Shown here: piece by piece, positions 15,163-23,321 of the stretch
How positions within the stretch are numbered: position 1 is the first letter of the stretch
Layout of the letters: each line of letters opens with the position of its first letter
DNA from: an uncultured Bacilli bacterium
Lineage (GTDB): Bacteria > Bacillota_I > Bacilli_A > RF39 > UBA660
Direction: 5' to 3'
DNA: 28,506 nucleotides
Assembly: GCA_934129945.1 (NCBI GenBank)
Contig: CAKOXC010000011.1
Span: 1-28,506, forward strand
The notes under the pieces: model-generated
What the model saw: only the letters and a program-made list of their open reading frames with translations
The model's database searches: none
Told to the model about the DNA's origin: nothing
Made by a program: the position numbers and the translations under genes

Positions 15163-16941
15163 TTAATTCATTATTCTTTTAAACATTTTATCTAAATCAT
15201 AATTAGAAAATTTGATAATAGTAGGTCTACCATGAGCACAATTATATGGATTTCTACATTGCACTAATTCTTTTAACAATTCTACTTGAACATCATGACT
15301 TATATCCATATTAGCTCTTATACTCATTTTACAAGCCATGCTAGCAGCTAGACGATCATTAAACTCTACTGGATTAAATTTCTTTTTATCCAGTAAGATT
15401 ATATCAATCATTTTTCTAATAGTTTCTTCTTCATAACCTTGATTTAGCCAAGTAGGATGTTCTTTTATTACTATTGTATTAATACCAAATTCATCAATAT
15501 CAAAGCCTAAATTTCTAATAAATTCAAAATTTTGTTTAATATCAATAAATTCACTAGCAGAAAGTTCAATTGTAATTGGAATTAGCATACTAGTTCTCAT
15601 TATTTTTTTATCTTTCATAGCATCTAAAACTTTTTCATAATTAATTCTTTCATGGGCGGCATGTTGATCAACTAGATACATACCATCTTCGTTTTCACAT
15701 ACAATAAAAGTTTTATGGATTACTCCGATAGGATGAAGTTCTAATAATTTTAAATCTTTGTTTATGATTATATTTTCATCTTTTTTATCTTCATACTCTT
15801 CGCTATCTTCTTTAATTATAGAACTTAAATTAAGTTCAGTTTGAACATACTCTTTTTCTTCAGAATTTTCTTCTATTTTTTCATTTACTATTGTATTTCT
15901 TTCTTCATTAAAAGTACTAGGTAATTCTATCGAATCTTTATTTGCATCAGGTATTAATAAATTTTTATATAAAGTGTTTTTTATTGTTTTAAATAATAAA
16001 TCACTTAATACATCCATTTTTGCTATTTTAATATCTTGCTTAGTTGGATGAATATTTACATCTATTAATGTTGGATCAGTATCAATTTTTATCACAACAA
16101 CAGGATATTTTGAATCTGGTTTATACATATAATACGCATCATTAATACATCTATTTATGTCATTATTTCTAACTACTCTATCATTAACAATAGTTATCAT
16201 ATGAGTCCTATTACTTTTTAAAACTTCTGGTTTACAAACAAAACCATATATATCAAAATCATCACAACTATTTCTTATTTCTAACATTTTATTAGATATA
16301 TTTAAACCATAAATTTCATGAATAGTTTTATGTAAATTCCCACTACCACTAGTTTTTACAACTATATGATCGTTATTTATTAAAGTAAATGCAATATTGC
16401 TATGGGCTAGCGCTTCTCTTTCAATTAATGATACACAGTTAGCAAGTTCACTTTGTTCTGTTTTTAAATATTTTAAACGAGCTGGTGTATTATAAAAAAG
16501 ATTAGTTATTGTAATACTAGTTCCCTTTTTTGCATCTGTTTTTTCTTCATTAATAAGTTTCCCACCTTTTATATGAATTTTTGTGCCAATATCACCGTTA
16601 CAAGTTCTAAGTTCAACCTCTGAAACTGATGCTATTGAAGGTAGTGCTTCACCTCTAAAACCTAAAGTTCCTATAAAAAACAAGTCATCATCACGATAAA
16701 TTTTAGATGTTGCATGTCTTTGAAAAGCAAGTTTGGCATCCACTTCGTCCATGCCAATCCCATCATCTAAAACTTGAATCAAACGAAGTCCTCCATCTTC
16801 AAGAGTAATAATTATTTGAGTTGAGTTTGCATCGATACTATTTTCAACTAATTCTTTTACTACTGAAGAACATTTTTCTACTACTTCGCCAGCAGCTATT
16901 TTATTAGCTAAATTTTCACTCATAACTTTTATTTTACTCAT
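15163..16941 (-). CDS. mutL: DNA mismatch repair protein MutL (endonuclease type)
   Basis: The 592-residue protein has the GHKL ATPase motifs: VVKELVENSIDA, DDGIGM and GFRGEALPSIASV. The C-terminal nicking domain is of the Bacillus/eukaryotic type, with DQHAAHERI (about residue 423), an ACKMSIRANM segment, and CAHGRPTI near the end (about 565). Such MutL proteins nick the strand to be repaired after MutS recruits them; E. coli-type MutL lacks this. I start at ATG 16939-16941, where the AGGAAGTG site fits; a GTG at 16950 lies in that site. It overlaps the yqeH stop by 8 nt. mutS, the usual neighbour, is not in the window. Confidence 0.96.
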   Translation of the reverse strand: MSKIKVMSENLANKIAAGEVVEKCSSVVKELVENSIDANSTQIIITLEDGGLRLIQVLDDGIGMDEVDAKLAFQRHATSKIYRDDDLFFIGTLGFRGEALPSIASVSEVELRTCNGDIGTKIHIKGGKLINEEKTDAKKGTSITITNLFYNTPARLKYLKTEQSELANCVSLIEREALAHSNIAFTLINNDHIVVKTSGSGNLHKTIHEIYGLNISNKMLEIRNSCDDFDIYGFVCKPEVLKSNRTHMITIVNDRVVRNNDINRCINDAYYMYKPDSKYPVVVIKIDTDPTLIDVNIHPTKQDIKIAKMDVLSDLLFKTIKNTLYKNLLIPDANKDSIELPSTFNEERNTIVNEKIEENSEEKEYVQTELNLSSIIKEDSEEYEDKKDENIIINKDLKLLELHPIGVIHKTFIVCENEDGMYLVDQHAAHERINYEKVLDAMKDKKIMRTSMLIPITIELSASEFIDIKQNFEFIRNLGFDIDEFGINTIVIKEHPTWLNQGYEEETIRKMIDIILLDKKKFNPVEFNDRLAASMACKMSIRANMDISHDVQVELLKELVQCRNPYNCAHGRPTIIKFSNYDLDKMFKRIMN

Positions 16942-17935
16942 AAAAATCACTTCCTAAAAAAGATTTTCTAAACTCAATAATACTATGATTTAAAGTATAA
17001 ATATTAAGATCACAACTCTTTTTAATATTTATAAACCCTAATCCCTTTATTACTAAATCCGTATTATCTTTAACATGATAAGTTTTTAATTCAAATTCTT
17101 CTAATCGATCATTATTTTCATAAACTTTATTTAAATTAACATTATTGCTCATATAGAAGATAAAACTATTATCATTTCCTAAATTTTTAACTCTAATTTT
17201 ATTTTCAATTAAAATACTAGAATTTTTTTGCATTTGATAAACACCTGGTTTTACAAATTTAGTATTATTAATTTTTTTAATAAAATCAAAATCATCATTA
17301 TCATAAATTTTATTATTTAAATCAAAACCAGGAGTATCTATAAAAATATAATCATCATAATAAATATTTATAAAATTAAGTGTTGTATTTGGTAACATAC
17401 TGGTAGTTATTTTATTATCACTACCAGTAATAGTATTAAGTAGTGTTGATTTACCTGAATTAGTATATCCCATCATAAAACATTTTTTTGTTTTATAATC
17501 ATCCATTACTTTAAAAATTTTGTTAATATTATATTTCTTCAAAGAATTTAAGAAAATAATATCATCATTTATATGATAAGTCTTGTTTAACCATAATTTT
17601 ATCTTTTCAAAATTAAAAGATTTAGGAAGCAAATCCGTTTTACTAATAACTAAACATTTAGAATTTTTAATAGAATTAAAAGTACTTATTACTTCTTTAT
17701 TTATATTAAATAGATCAACTAAAAAAAATACTAAATATTTCTTATCATTAACATTTTTTAATATTATTTTTTGATTAATTGGTAGTTTAGTATAATTCAT
17801 TTCATTATAATGTATTAATCTAAAACATCTTTGACAATATTTAGCTTCATTAATTTTATCTTTTTTTATATATCCTAGTTCGTTTTCATCTTCCCATTGT
17901 AGGGTAATGCCACAACCTATACATTTTTTAATCAT
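16934..17935 (-). CDS. yqeH: Ribosome biogenesis GTPase YqeH
   Basis: The 333-residue protein is a circularly permuted GTPase. An N-terminal zinc finger has Cys5, Cys8, Cys34 and Cys37. The G4-type motif (SKTDLL) comes first, followed by the P-loop GYTNSGKST (about residue 155) and then DTPGFDL. A C-terminal domain of about 100 residues follows, as in Bacillus YqeH, which assists 30S maturation. G4 has Ser in place of the usual Asn, which is common in this subfamily. Overlaps of 8 nt with yqeG and with mutL show coupled translation. In Bacillus yqeG-yqeH is followed by aroE and yhbY; here mutL and miaA come next. Confidence 0.93.
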   Translation of the reverse strand: MIKKCIGCGITLQWEDENELGYIKKDKINEAKYCQRCFRLIHYNEMNYTKLPINQKIILKNVNDKKYLVFFLVDLFNINKEVISTFNSIKNSKCLVISKTDLLPKSFNFEKIKLWLNKTYHINDDIIFLNSLKKYNINKIFKVMDDYKTKKCFMMGYTNSGKSTLLNTITGSDNKITTSMLPNTTLNFINIYYDDYIFIDTPGFDLNNKIYDNDDFDFIKKINNTKFVKPGVYQMQKNSSILIENKIRVKNLGNDNSFIFYMSNNVNLNKVYENNDRLEEFELKTYHVKDNTDLVIKGLGFINIKKSCDLNIYTLNHSIIEFRKSFLGSDFYE

Positions 17936-18449
17936 AATATTTTCCTCTTATTAAAATTTCTCTTTTTTCAAAGTATTTATATACTTTTTTTTCAAAATAT
18001 CTATTAATTTTTGTCCAAAAATAATCATTACTACTCATTGGATTTACTAAAATGCTCGTTAAATTATTTCTATTGGCACCTAAAATATCAGTAAATAATT
18101 GATCTCCGATACAAGCTATTTCTGTATCTTTAAATTTATAATTGTTTAAGATTTTATTATATTTTTTAGAAAAAGGCTTATGCGCAGAATAAGCTGAATC
18201 AACATTTAAATGTTCTTTAAAAGGTCTTACTCTATTTTTAGGACTATTGGAAATAATTATAATTTTAAACCCCCTGCATTCAAGTTCATTAAATAATTCT
18301 TTTATTTTTTTATCAGGTTCTTTAATATCAACTGGAGCAATAGTATTGTCTAAATCAATTAATAAACATTTAATATTTCTTTTCTTTAACTTTTCATAAT
18401 CTATTGAATATATACTTTGAGCATATATATCTGGAACTAATATATCCAT
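17928..18449 (-). CDS. yqeG: HAD-superfamily phosphatase YqeG
   Basis: The 173-residue protein has HAD motifs: LIDLDNT (Asp32, Asp34, Thr36), IIISNS as motif II, a Lys in AHKPFSKKY, and GDQLFTDILGANR as motif IV. YqeG relatives are phosphatases of uncertain substrate (the yeast homologue Gep4 is a phosphatidylglycerophosphate phosphatase). I start at ATG 18447-18449 after AAAGGAG; a longer frame to 18503 runs into the upstream gene. It overlaps yqeH by 8 nt. Confidence 0.92.
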   Translation of the reverse strand: MDILVPDIYAQSIYSIDYEKLKKRNIKCLLIDLDNTIAPVDIKEPDKKIKELFNELECRGFKIIIISNSPKNRVRPFKEHLNVDSAYSAHKPFSKKYNKILNNYKFKDTEIACIGDQLFTDILGANRNNLTSILVNPMSSNDYFWTKINRYFEKKVYKYFEKREILIRGKYYD

Positions 18450-18462
18450 TAAAATTACTCCT

Positions 18463-18948
18463 TTATTCTTCTTTACTTGTTTCTTCTGTTTTAATAGATG
18501 CATTATGCATTATAAAGTATTTATCTACTTTATCTCTTGTATAATATTTATTACATTTAGAATCAGAGCATAATTTTTCATCATCATAAGTTAATATATA
18601 TGATTTATCTTCATTATTTTGTTTAAAAGAAAAAATAAGTTTATCATTTGATACTTCATAAGTACCAGTAATAGATGTATCATTAGCATTTTTAGGAGTA
18701 GTTATATCTTTTGTATAAAATGTACCATCTTTTAATAGATGTAATTCTTGTACAAATGTATAAAGTAAATTTTCTTCAGTTTCTCCTTCATAAAAATTAT
18801 ACCCTATTACCCAAGTGCCAGTATATTTTTTAGCTATTTTGTTATTATTATTAAAAATTAAATTTAAAATTAATATTAGAGCCACACAAAATAAAAATGT
18901 TCCAGCCAATTTCATTATATTCTTTTGTTTTTGATTAATTTTTTTCAT
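18463..18948 (-). CDS. Small membrane-anchored extracytoplasmic protein of unknown function
   Basis: I do not recognise a family. The 161-residue product has a basic N terminus, one hydrophobic helix (about residues 15-33, LAGTFLFCVALILILNLIF), then an outer domain with a lipocalin-like or 'TxGTWVIGYNF ... DGTFYTKDI ... ITGTYEVSNDKLIFSF' beta pattern. Two Cys lie in the domain (CSDSKC). This pattern resembles small secreted beta-barrel domains of unknown role in Firmicutes. The start is ATG 18946-18948 after an AGAGGTG site. It begins the yqeG-yqeH-mutL-miaA operon, 13 nt upstream of yqeG. A TATAAT on the minus strand at 18975-18980 could be its -10. Confidence 0.7.
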   Translation of the reverse strand: MKKINQKQKNIMKLAGTFLFCVALILILNLIFNNNNKIAKKYTGTWVIGYNFYEGETEENLLYTFVQELHLLKDGTFYTKDITTPKNANDTSITGTYEVSNDKLIFSFKQNNEDKSYILTYDDEKLCSDSKCNKYYTRDKVDKYFIMHNASIKTEETSKEE

Positions 18949-18989
18949 ATTTAACACCTCTTCTAAGCAACTGTATTATACCATATTAA

Positions 18990-19018
18990 TCTTATTTTTA
19001 AAATAAATAGCATAAAGT
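18990..19018 (+). promoter_or_regulatory. Possible sigma-E-type promoter of sigK
   Basis: TCTTATT (18990-18996) and CATAAAGT (19011-19018) are 14 bp apart. The -35 differs at one position from the sigma-E consensus KMATATT and the -10 at two from CATACAHT. sigK is sigma-E controlled in Bacillus, which makes this plausible, but AT-rich DNA gives such matches by chance. Confidence 0.35.
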
Positions 19019-19056
19019 TTTTTAGAAACAATATTATTTTATAAAGGAAGTGGAAG

Positions 19057-19752
19057 ATGTTTTTATCATTAGTAAATTTAATAAAAGATTTATGTTTTTT
19101 TACCGGAAGTTACTCAAATAATGTATTTTTACAACCTTTAAAAAAGGATGAAGAAGATAAATATATAAAATTAATGTTAGATGGTGATAAGAATGCCAGA
19201 AATATTTTAATAGAACATAATTTAAGATTAGTAGCCCATATAGTAAAAAAATTTGAAAAAAAGAATATTGATTCTGATGACTTAATAAGTATTGGAACCA
19301 TTGGTTTAATAAAAGGAATAGATTCTTACAATAATAGTAAATCTACAAAAATTACTACCTATGCTGCAAGATGTATTGAAAACGAAATTTTAATGTTTTT
19401 TAGAAGTAATAAAAAGAATTTGAATAATGTAAGTTTAAATGACTCTATTGGTTATGACAAAGATGGAAATGAAATTAATCTAATTGATGTTTTGAAAGAT
19501 AATAGTCCTGATATGAATGATATTATTCATACAAAAGATAATATTAGTTTATTAAATAAGTATTTAAATTTATTAAATGAACGAGAAAAAGAAATTATTA
19601 TTAAAAGATATGGTCTTTGTGGTAGTAATGAATATACTCAAAAAGAAATTGCAAAGCAATTAAAAATATCCCGAAGTTATGTCTCACGTATTGAAAAAAG
19701 AGCTTTAACTAAAATACTAAAAGAATTTATTAAAACAAAAAATGAAATATAA
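19057..19752 (+). CDS. sigK: Mother-cell sporulation sigma factor, pro-sigma-K
   Basis: The 231-residue protein follows Bacillus sigma-K through its length. It has an N-terminal hydrophobic pro-sequence (MFLSLVNLIKDLCFFTGSY), then region 2 (RNILIEHNLRLVAHIVKKF, DLISIGTIGLIKGIDSY, TYAARCIENEILMF). A linker with LNDSIGYDKDGNEINLIDVL and region 4 with an HTH (KEIAKQLKISRSYVSRIEKR) follow. In Bacillus the pro-sequence is removed by SpoIVFB after signals from the forespore. Here the gene is one uninterrupted frame, with no skin-like element. The ribosome site is AAGGAAGTGG. It is convergent with ezrA, sharing a terminator. Confidence 0.93.
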   Translation: MFLSLVNLIKDLCFFTGSYSNNVFLQPLKKDEEDKYIKLMLDGDKNARNILIEHNLRLVAHIVKKFEKKNIDSDDLISIGTIGLIKGIDSYNNSKSTKITTYAARCIENEILMFFRSNKKNLNNVSLNDSIGYDKDGNEINLIDVLKDNSPDMNDIIHTKDNISLLNKYLNLLNEREKEIIIKRYGLCGSNEYTQKEIAKQLKISRSYVSRIEKRALTKILKEFIKTKNEI

Positions 19753-19769
19753 AATAATATTTCATTTTT
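19741..19769. terminator. Bidirectional terminator between sigK and ezrA
   Basis: AATGAAATAT (19741-19750) pairs with ATATTTCATT (19757-19766). The sigK stop lies within it, and both sides have T-rich tails. Confidence 0.7.
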
Positions 19770-21489
19770 AATTGTTTTTATATTCATCAATAAGTCTTTT
19801 ATGAATTCCAGGTTCAACAATATTAATTGAATTAATTGCATTTTCTAAAGCCAATTTAAAATTACCTTTATAAAAAGAATTTTCAGCCTTTAATAATCCT
19901 AAATCAACTTCTTTATTTAAGATACGATATCTATTGCCATAAACAATAGCAAGTTCAGCCATTTTAGCAGTCTTAACAAGTTCATTAATATTAGTATAAA
20001 CCTTTAAAACTAAATCTCTTGCTGTATCAACCCTAGTATTTAGAGTTTTTATTGAAATAGGAGTTTTATCTAATTCTTTAATGATATCATTAATAGCCAT
20101 TGTTGCTTCTGATAATTCTACATAATAATTTTTAGGCACAATTGGAAGCTTATATTCTCTAACTTTACCACGAGCTTTTTTAAGAATATCCTTAATATCA
20201 TCTAATTGCTCTCTTGCCCTTAATTCATCCTCTTTTAAACTTCCAAAAGTTCTTAATGCAACTTCTAATTTTTCTTCTGTTTTTATAAGTTTTACATTGA
20301 TAAGTTCCATTTCTTTAGCAAGTTTTGTATAATATGATCTTTTACTACGATATAAATCAATTACTCTATCATATTCACTTCTTAATTCTTTTAATTCATG
20401 ATGAATAACATCTATAACATTAGCTTCTTCATCAGTAAGATCATAACTATATTTAATATCATCAATTTTTTTATATAAGTCATTATTTATTTTTTCTAAC
20501 TTACTTATTTTTATTAAAATGGTTCTACTATACTCTTCATATATTTTTTTAGCTATTTTTTCTTTATCAAAATCATTATAGATTGAATCAAAATAATCTA
20601 ATATAGTTTTTAATTCAAATATAGAATCTTCTAAATTTAAAACATTTAATCTTTGAAAAACATCAGCTATTTTTTTATTAGATTCTGCTATATTATAATC
20701 AATATTCAAGAATCCTAAATTAAAGCCCTCTTTTGTCATTTTTTCTTCTATATTTTTTATATCATTTATTTTTTTAGGAATTAATTTTTTACCCAATAAA
20801 ACAATACTTGGTGTTTCTTCAATAACTATTTTTAAATTACCTATAGTATCATCAATTGCTTTTACTATCTTACCAACTTCAGTATATTGGTTTTTTTCCA
20901 TTGACAATTCAAAAGCACTAAATAATTTATCGACATTTTCAAATTGTAGCTCTAGAGGGCCTTCAACTTCTTTATAATCTTCTTTATTATTGTTATATTT
21001 ATTAACTATCTCACGATAACTCGCTTTTAATTTTGTAATTGTATCTCTATTTTTTTCCTCAGACAAAGTAATTTCTTTTATTTCATCTAATAAAAAATTA
21101 GCTTTAGTTTTTACATAATATATTTCTAACTCAGTTTCAGCTATTTTTTGTTTTAATTCTTTATACTTTTGTTCATGAAAAAGATCTTCTATTTCAATTA
21201 AAGCATCAGTAATTTTAGGAACCTCTTCATCTTTTATTTTTTTAAATTTTTCCTGCCAGCCATTATATGTTTCACTCATATTTTCATTATTTACTAAAGG
21301 TTCAACTTTGTTAAGTTCAGATAAAATTGAGGCAGATATAATAAGATTTTTATCTCTTTCAAGTTCATTTATTTCATTAGAATATTTCTTCTTATCATGA
21401 CGTGATATTAAATTTAAAACTAAGATAAGTATTCCCACCGTTACAATATAATATAGTATTGCTACTAGTATAAATGTTGTTGTATCCAT
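19768..21489 (-). CDS. ezrA: Septation ring formation regulator EzrA
   Basis: The 573-residue protein has an N-terminal transmembrane helix (about 5-26) with the N terminus outside, then a basic patch (RHDKKKYS) and a long helical, spectrin-like coiled-coil cytoplasmic part. Length and layout match EzrA, which controls FtsZ ring placement and links it to cell-wall synthesis. The C-terminal region (GNRYRILNKEVDLGLLKAEN, FYKGNFKLALENAI) is the conserved patch. The start has a GGAAGTGG site. The gene lies near rpsD, as in Bacillus. Confidence 0.92.
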   Translation of the reverse strand: MDTTTFILVAILYYIVTVGILILVLNLISRHDKKKYSNEINELERDKNLIISASILSELNKVEPLVNNENMSETYNGWQEKFKKIKDEEVPKITDALIEIEDLFHEQKYKELKQKIAETELEIYYVKTKANFLLDEIKEITLSEEKNRDTITKLKASYREIVNKYNNNKEDYKEVEGPLELQFENVDKLFSAFELSMEKNQYTEVGKIVKAIDDTIGNLKIVIEETPSIVLLGKKLIPKKINDIKNIEEKMTKEGFNLGFLNIDYNIAESNKKIADVFQRLNVLNLEDSIFELKTILDYFDSIYNDFDKEKIAKKIYEEYSRTILIKISKLEKINNDLYKKIDDIKYSYDLTDEEANVIDVIHHELKELRSEYDRVIDLYRSKRSYYTKLAKEMELINVKLIKTEEKLEVALRTFGSLKEDELRAREQLDDIKDILKKARGKVREYKLPIVPKNYYVELSEATMAINDIIKELDKTPISIKTLNTRVDTARDLVLKVYTNINELVKTAKMAELAIVYGNRYRILNKEVDLGLLKAENSFYKGNFKLALENAINSINIVEPGIHKRLIDEYKNN

Positions 21490-21541
21490 AATACCACTTC
21501 CTACTCTATATTAATTTTAACATAAAATAATAATTAATGTT

Positions 21542-21574
21542 AAAAAAGTTAACAGTTTTCCATTAACTTTTTTT
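21542..21574 (-). terminator. Terminator of the orf95-orf78 pair
   Basis: AAAAAAGTTAA (21542-21552) pairs with TTAACTTTTTT (21563-21573), with the T run on the minus strand. The stop of the 78-residue gene lies in it. Confidence 0.7.
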
Positions 21575-21785
21575 CATTGATTTTTAAATTAAATAATTTT
21601 ATTAAACTTTTTAAAACACTTTTGTCTTCAATTACTTCTATTTCATTCTTTTTAATTTTTGCAAATATTATGTCATTATAATTATCAATATTGATTAGAT
21701 AAGCAAATTTATCTTTTTCAACTTTGATAACTGAAACAACAGTATATTCTTTGCTATTTACTTGTATGACTGAATTATCTTTCAT
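21549..21785 (-). CDS. Small unknown protein (78 residues)
   Basis: I do not recognise a family. The product is soluble, with a strand-rich N-terminal half (VIQVNSKEYTVVSVIKVEKD then FAYLINIDNYNDIIFAKI) that resembles a small all-beta barrel, and a basic C terminus. Its ATG overlaps the stop codon of the upstream gene (TAATG), which indicates translational coupling. The two form a pair between ezrA and rpsD with their own terminator. Confidence 0.7.
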   Translation of the reverse strand: MKDNSVIQVNSKEYTVVSVIKVEKDKFAYLINIDNYNDIIFAKIKKNEIEVIEDKSVLKSLIKLFNLKINEKKLMENC

Positions 21786-22081
21786 TATAAACTATATTTT
21801 ATAACTTTCTGGTTGTATTTATCCAAGTTTTGAGACATACTCATTGCTGAAATAGAAATACTCATAAGCATCCTGGGGGTAAGTAAATCAAAATAATTAT
21901 TATATTTTTTATACATTTTTATAGCTTCTCTTTCAACAAATAATGCATCAGCAATATCTATTGGTGCAAGAGACATTTTATAAGCCATTCCAATTGAAGA
22001 AATACCTGCAATATAAGCCATATTCTTTTTTTCCAGGTCATAGTTTTTTAATATTTTATATTTATATACCACTATAGTCAC
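21785..22081 (-). CDS. Small helical unknown protein
   Basis: I do not recognise a family. The frame starts at GTG 22079-22081; a second GTG at 22072 has better spacing (8 nt) from the GGGAG site and would give 95 residues. The product looks helical and moderately hydrophobic (MAYIAGISSIGMAYKMSL, then MLMSISISAMSM), with many Met and Ser but no clear membrane helix. The stop overlaps the next gene. It is divergent from rpsD, about 320 nt away. Confidence 0.6.
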   Translation of the reverse strand: MTIVVYKYKILKNYDLEKKNMAYIAGISSIGMAYKMSLAPIDIADALFVEREAIKMYKKYNNYFDLLTPRMLMSISISAMSMSQNLDKYNQKVIKYSL

Positions 22082-22153
22082 TCCCTACTACTATTAAATT
22101 ATTTCATATTAACATTTGGTTGTCTAATATTTTATATTTTACTTTACACTATT

Positions 22154-22190
22154 AAATGGTTAAAAAAAGTTGCTTTTTTACCATTTTTAC
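22154..22190. terminator. Orphan A/T-rich hairpin before the rpsD promoter
   Basis: AAATGGTTAAAAAAAG pairs imperfectly with CTTTTTTACCATTT. It lies in the 320-nt gap between the divergent genes, which otherwise holds only the rpsD promoter and leader. It may insulate the two transcripts. Confidence 0.4.
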
Positions 22191-22211
22191 TAAGATTTAG
22201 CATATATTTAT

Positions 22212-22239
22212 TTGACATTATAAAAATATAGTGTATAAT
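22212..22239 (+). promoter_or_regulatory. rpsD promoter
   Basis: TTGACA (22212-22217) and TATAAT (22234-22239) are both perfect with 16 bp between. The predicted start is near 22246, giving a 155-nt leader. Confidence 0.8.
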
Positions 22240-22256
22240 TAATATTGCAGATTAAT

Positions 22257-22342
22257 GGCAGTGCTTTTAATTTTGTAATGTGTTTGTTGGCAAGTGACTT
22301 TTAAAGTATTTAGAACTGCCCTAATGAAATATTAAAACAAAC
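22257..22342 (+). promoter_or_regulatory. S4-binding leader pseudoknot of rpsD (autoregulatory)
   Basis: GGCAGT (22257-22262) pairs with ACTGCC (22315-22320). Inside that loop GTTTGTT (22282-22288) pairs with AACAAAC (22336-22342) beyond the stem, giving an H-type pseudoknot. In Bacillus and E. coli, free S4 binds such a leader structure and represses its own synthesis. The pairing is seen here; the S4-binding role is inferred from family and position. Confidence 0.65.
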
Positions 22343-22401
22343 TCCCTATAAAATGATAAAGCAAAATTAATTTAGCAAATATAAGGAAAGGAGAATATTA
22401 T

Positions 22402-23004
22402 ATGGCAAGATATACTGGACCAGTTTATAAAAAATCTAGAAGATTAGGTTTTTCTATATTAGAAAATGGTAAAGAATTAGCAAAAAGACCTTATGCTCCA
22501 GGACAACATGGAACTGATAGACGTAAAAAACTTTCTGAATATGGTGTTCAATTACAAGAAAAACAAAAAGTTAGACTTATTTATGGTTTAAACGAAAAAC
22601 AATTTAGAAAAGTATTTGATCGTGCTGTTAAAATGCATGGTGTTGCAGGTGAAAATTTATTAAAATTACTTGAAAGCAGAATTGATAATTTAGTTTATCG
22701 TATGGGTCTTGCTAAAACAAGACGTGGAGCTAGACAACTTGTTAACCATGGACATATTACAGTAAATGGTGTTAAAGTTGATATTCCATCTTATACTTGT
22801 AAACCTGGTGATGTAATTGCTGTTAAAGAAAATTCTTTAGATCATAAAGCTATTAAAGAATCTTTAGAAGCTACTATTAACAGAGTTGCATTTGTAACAT
22901 TTGATGATAAAAAAATGTCTGGAGAATATGTTAGATATCCAGATCGTAGTGAATTAAATCAAGAAATTAATGAATCACTTATCGTTGAATTCTATAATAG
23001 ATAA
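22402..23004 (+). CDS. rpsD: 30S ribosomal protein S4
   Basis: The 200-residue S4 nucleates 30S assembly on 16S rRNA. The sequence is typical: MARYTGPVYKKSRRLGFS, YAPGQHG, KQKVRLIYGLNEKQF, the RNA-binding S4 domain ESRIDNLVYRMGLAKTRRGA, and NHGHITVNGV. The N-terminal zinc Cys residues of E. coli S4 are absent; this is the C-minus form seen in Bacillus. Ribosome site AAGGAAAGGAG. Its G+C is higher than that of its neighbours, as usual for a highly expressed gene. It is monocistronic. Confidence 0.98.
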   Translation: MARYTGPVYKKSRRLGFSILENGKELAKRPYAPGQHGTDRRKKLSEYGVQLQEKQKVRLIYGLNEKQFRKVFDRAVKMHGVAGENLLKLLESRIDNLVYRMGLAKTRRGARQLVNHGHITVNGVKVDIPSYTCKPGDVIAVKENSLDHKAIKESLEATINRVAFVTFDDKKMSGEYVRYPDRSELNQEINESLIVEFYNR

Positions 23005-23005
23005 T

Positions 23006-23038
23006 AAAAAAAGAATCTTTTTAAAAAGGTTCTTTTTT
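23006..23038 (+). terminator. rpsD terminator
   Basis: AAAAAAAGAATC-TTTTT pairs with AAAAAGGTTCTTTTTT directly after the stop. Confidence 0.75.
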
Positions 23039-23069
23039 AATGCTTAAATTTCTTATTAAAATTATTTAT

Positions 23070-23215
23070 ATAAGAAAAAATTGTATTTATGTAAAATCTA
23101 TGATATTATTAATTTAGGTGAGAGGCAAAAAGTCTTTTAGGGACTTGATGCTTGCCACGTTTGTTGTTTCAAGCACCTTTATTCAGGTTTTAAGAATAAA
23201 GATGCTTTTTTTGTT
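23070..23215 (+). repeat. Dispersed repeat, copy B (with 172-315)
   Basis: This is the same block as at 172-315, here next to a hydrophobic micro-ORF. The two copies are in the same orientation. Confidence 0.85.
23116..23213 (+). ncRNA. Candidate small RNA, copy B (possible antitoxin RNA)
   Basis: Promoter TTGTAT (23081-23086), 17 bp, TATTAT (23104-23109); predicted start near 23116. GGCAA (23124-23128) pairs with TTGCC (23152-23156), and AAGTC (23130-23134) with GACTT (23142-23146) around a loop of 7 nt. A strong terminator at 23171-23212 has an 8-bp CTTTATTC/GAATAAAG core plus AAGCA/TGCTT. The RNA would be about 98 nt and noncoding. It converges on the peptide gene: its terminator T run ends 1-2 nt from that gene's stop codon. 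Read-through from the peptide mRNA would therefore be antisense to it. That layout is known from type I systems such as txpA/RatA and bsrG/SR4. Confidence 0.7.
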
Positions 23216-23321
23216 ACTTAAAAGTAATAACTAATATTTTTACAAATAATGCTATTATTATAAATAACTGAATAAATATAATTATGAATAATCTTGAGAT
23301 TATATAATCATTTTTGTTCAT
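23214..23321 (-). CDS. 35-residue hydrophobic peptide, candidate type I toxin
   Basis: The frame starts at ATG 23319-23321 and stops TAA at 23214-23216. The ribosome site AAAGGTGG is strong, 4 nt upstream. The product starts MNKNDYIISR, then has one hydrophobic stretch of about 24 residues (Ile/Leu/Phe-rich, with Gln18 inside), a Lys at 28 and a C-terminal Lys. This is the usual form of membrane-acting type I toxins (TxpA, BsrG, Fst), without clear sequence similarity to them. It has its own promoter (23414-23441) and an 85-nt leader. Alternatives: a small membrane regulator, or a chance frame; AT-rich DNA often encodes Ile/Phe runs. The combination of promoter, site and convergent RNA makes chance less likely. 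Confidence 0.55.
   Translation of the reverse strand: MNKNDYIISRLFIIIFIQLFIIIALFVKILVITFK

Noticed and set aside
22286..22305. TTGGCAAGTGACTTTTAAAG in the rpsD leader, which recalls the small-RNA motif in reverse complement
   Set aside because: The match is short and broken, and the segment is explained by the S4 pseudoknot loop.
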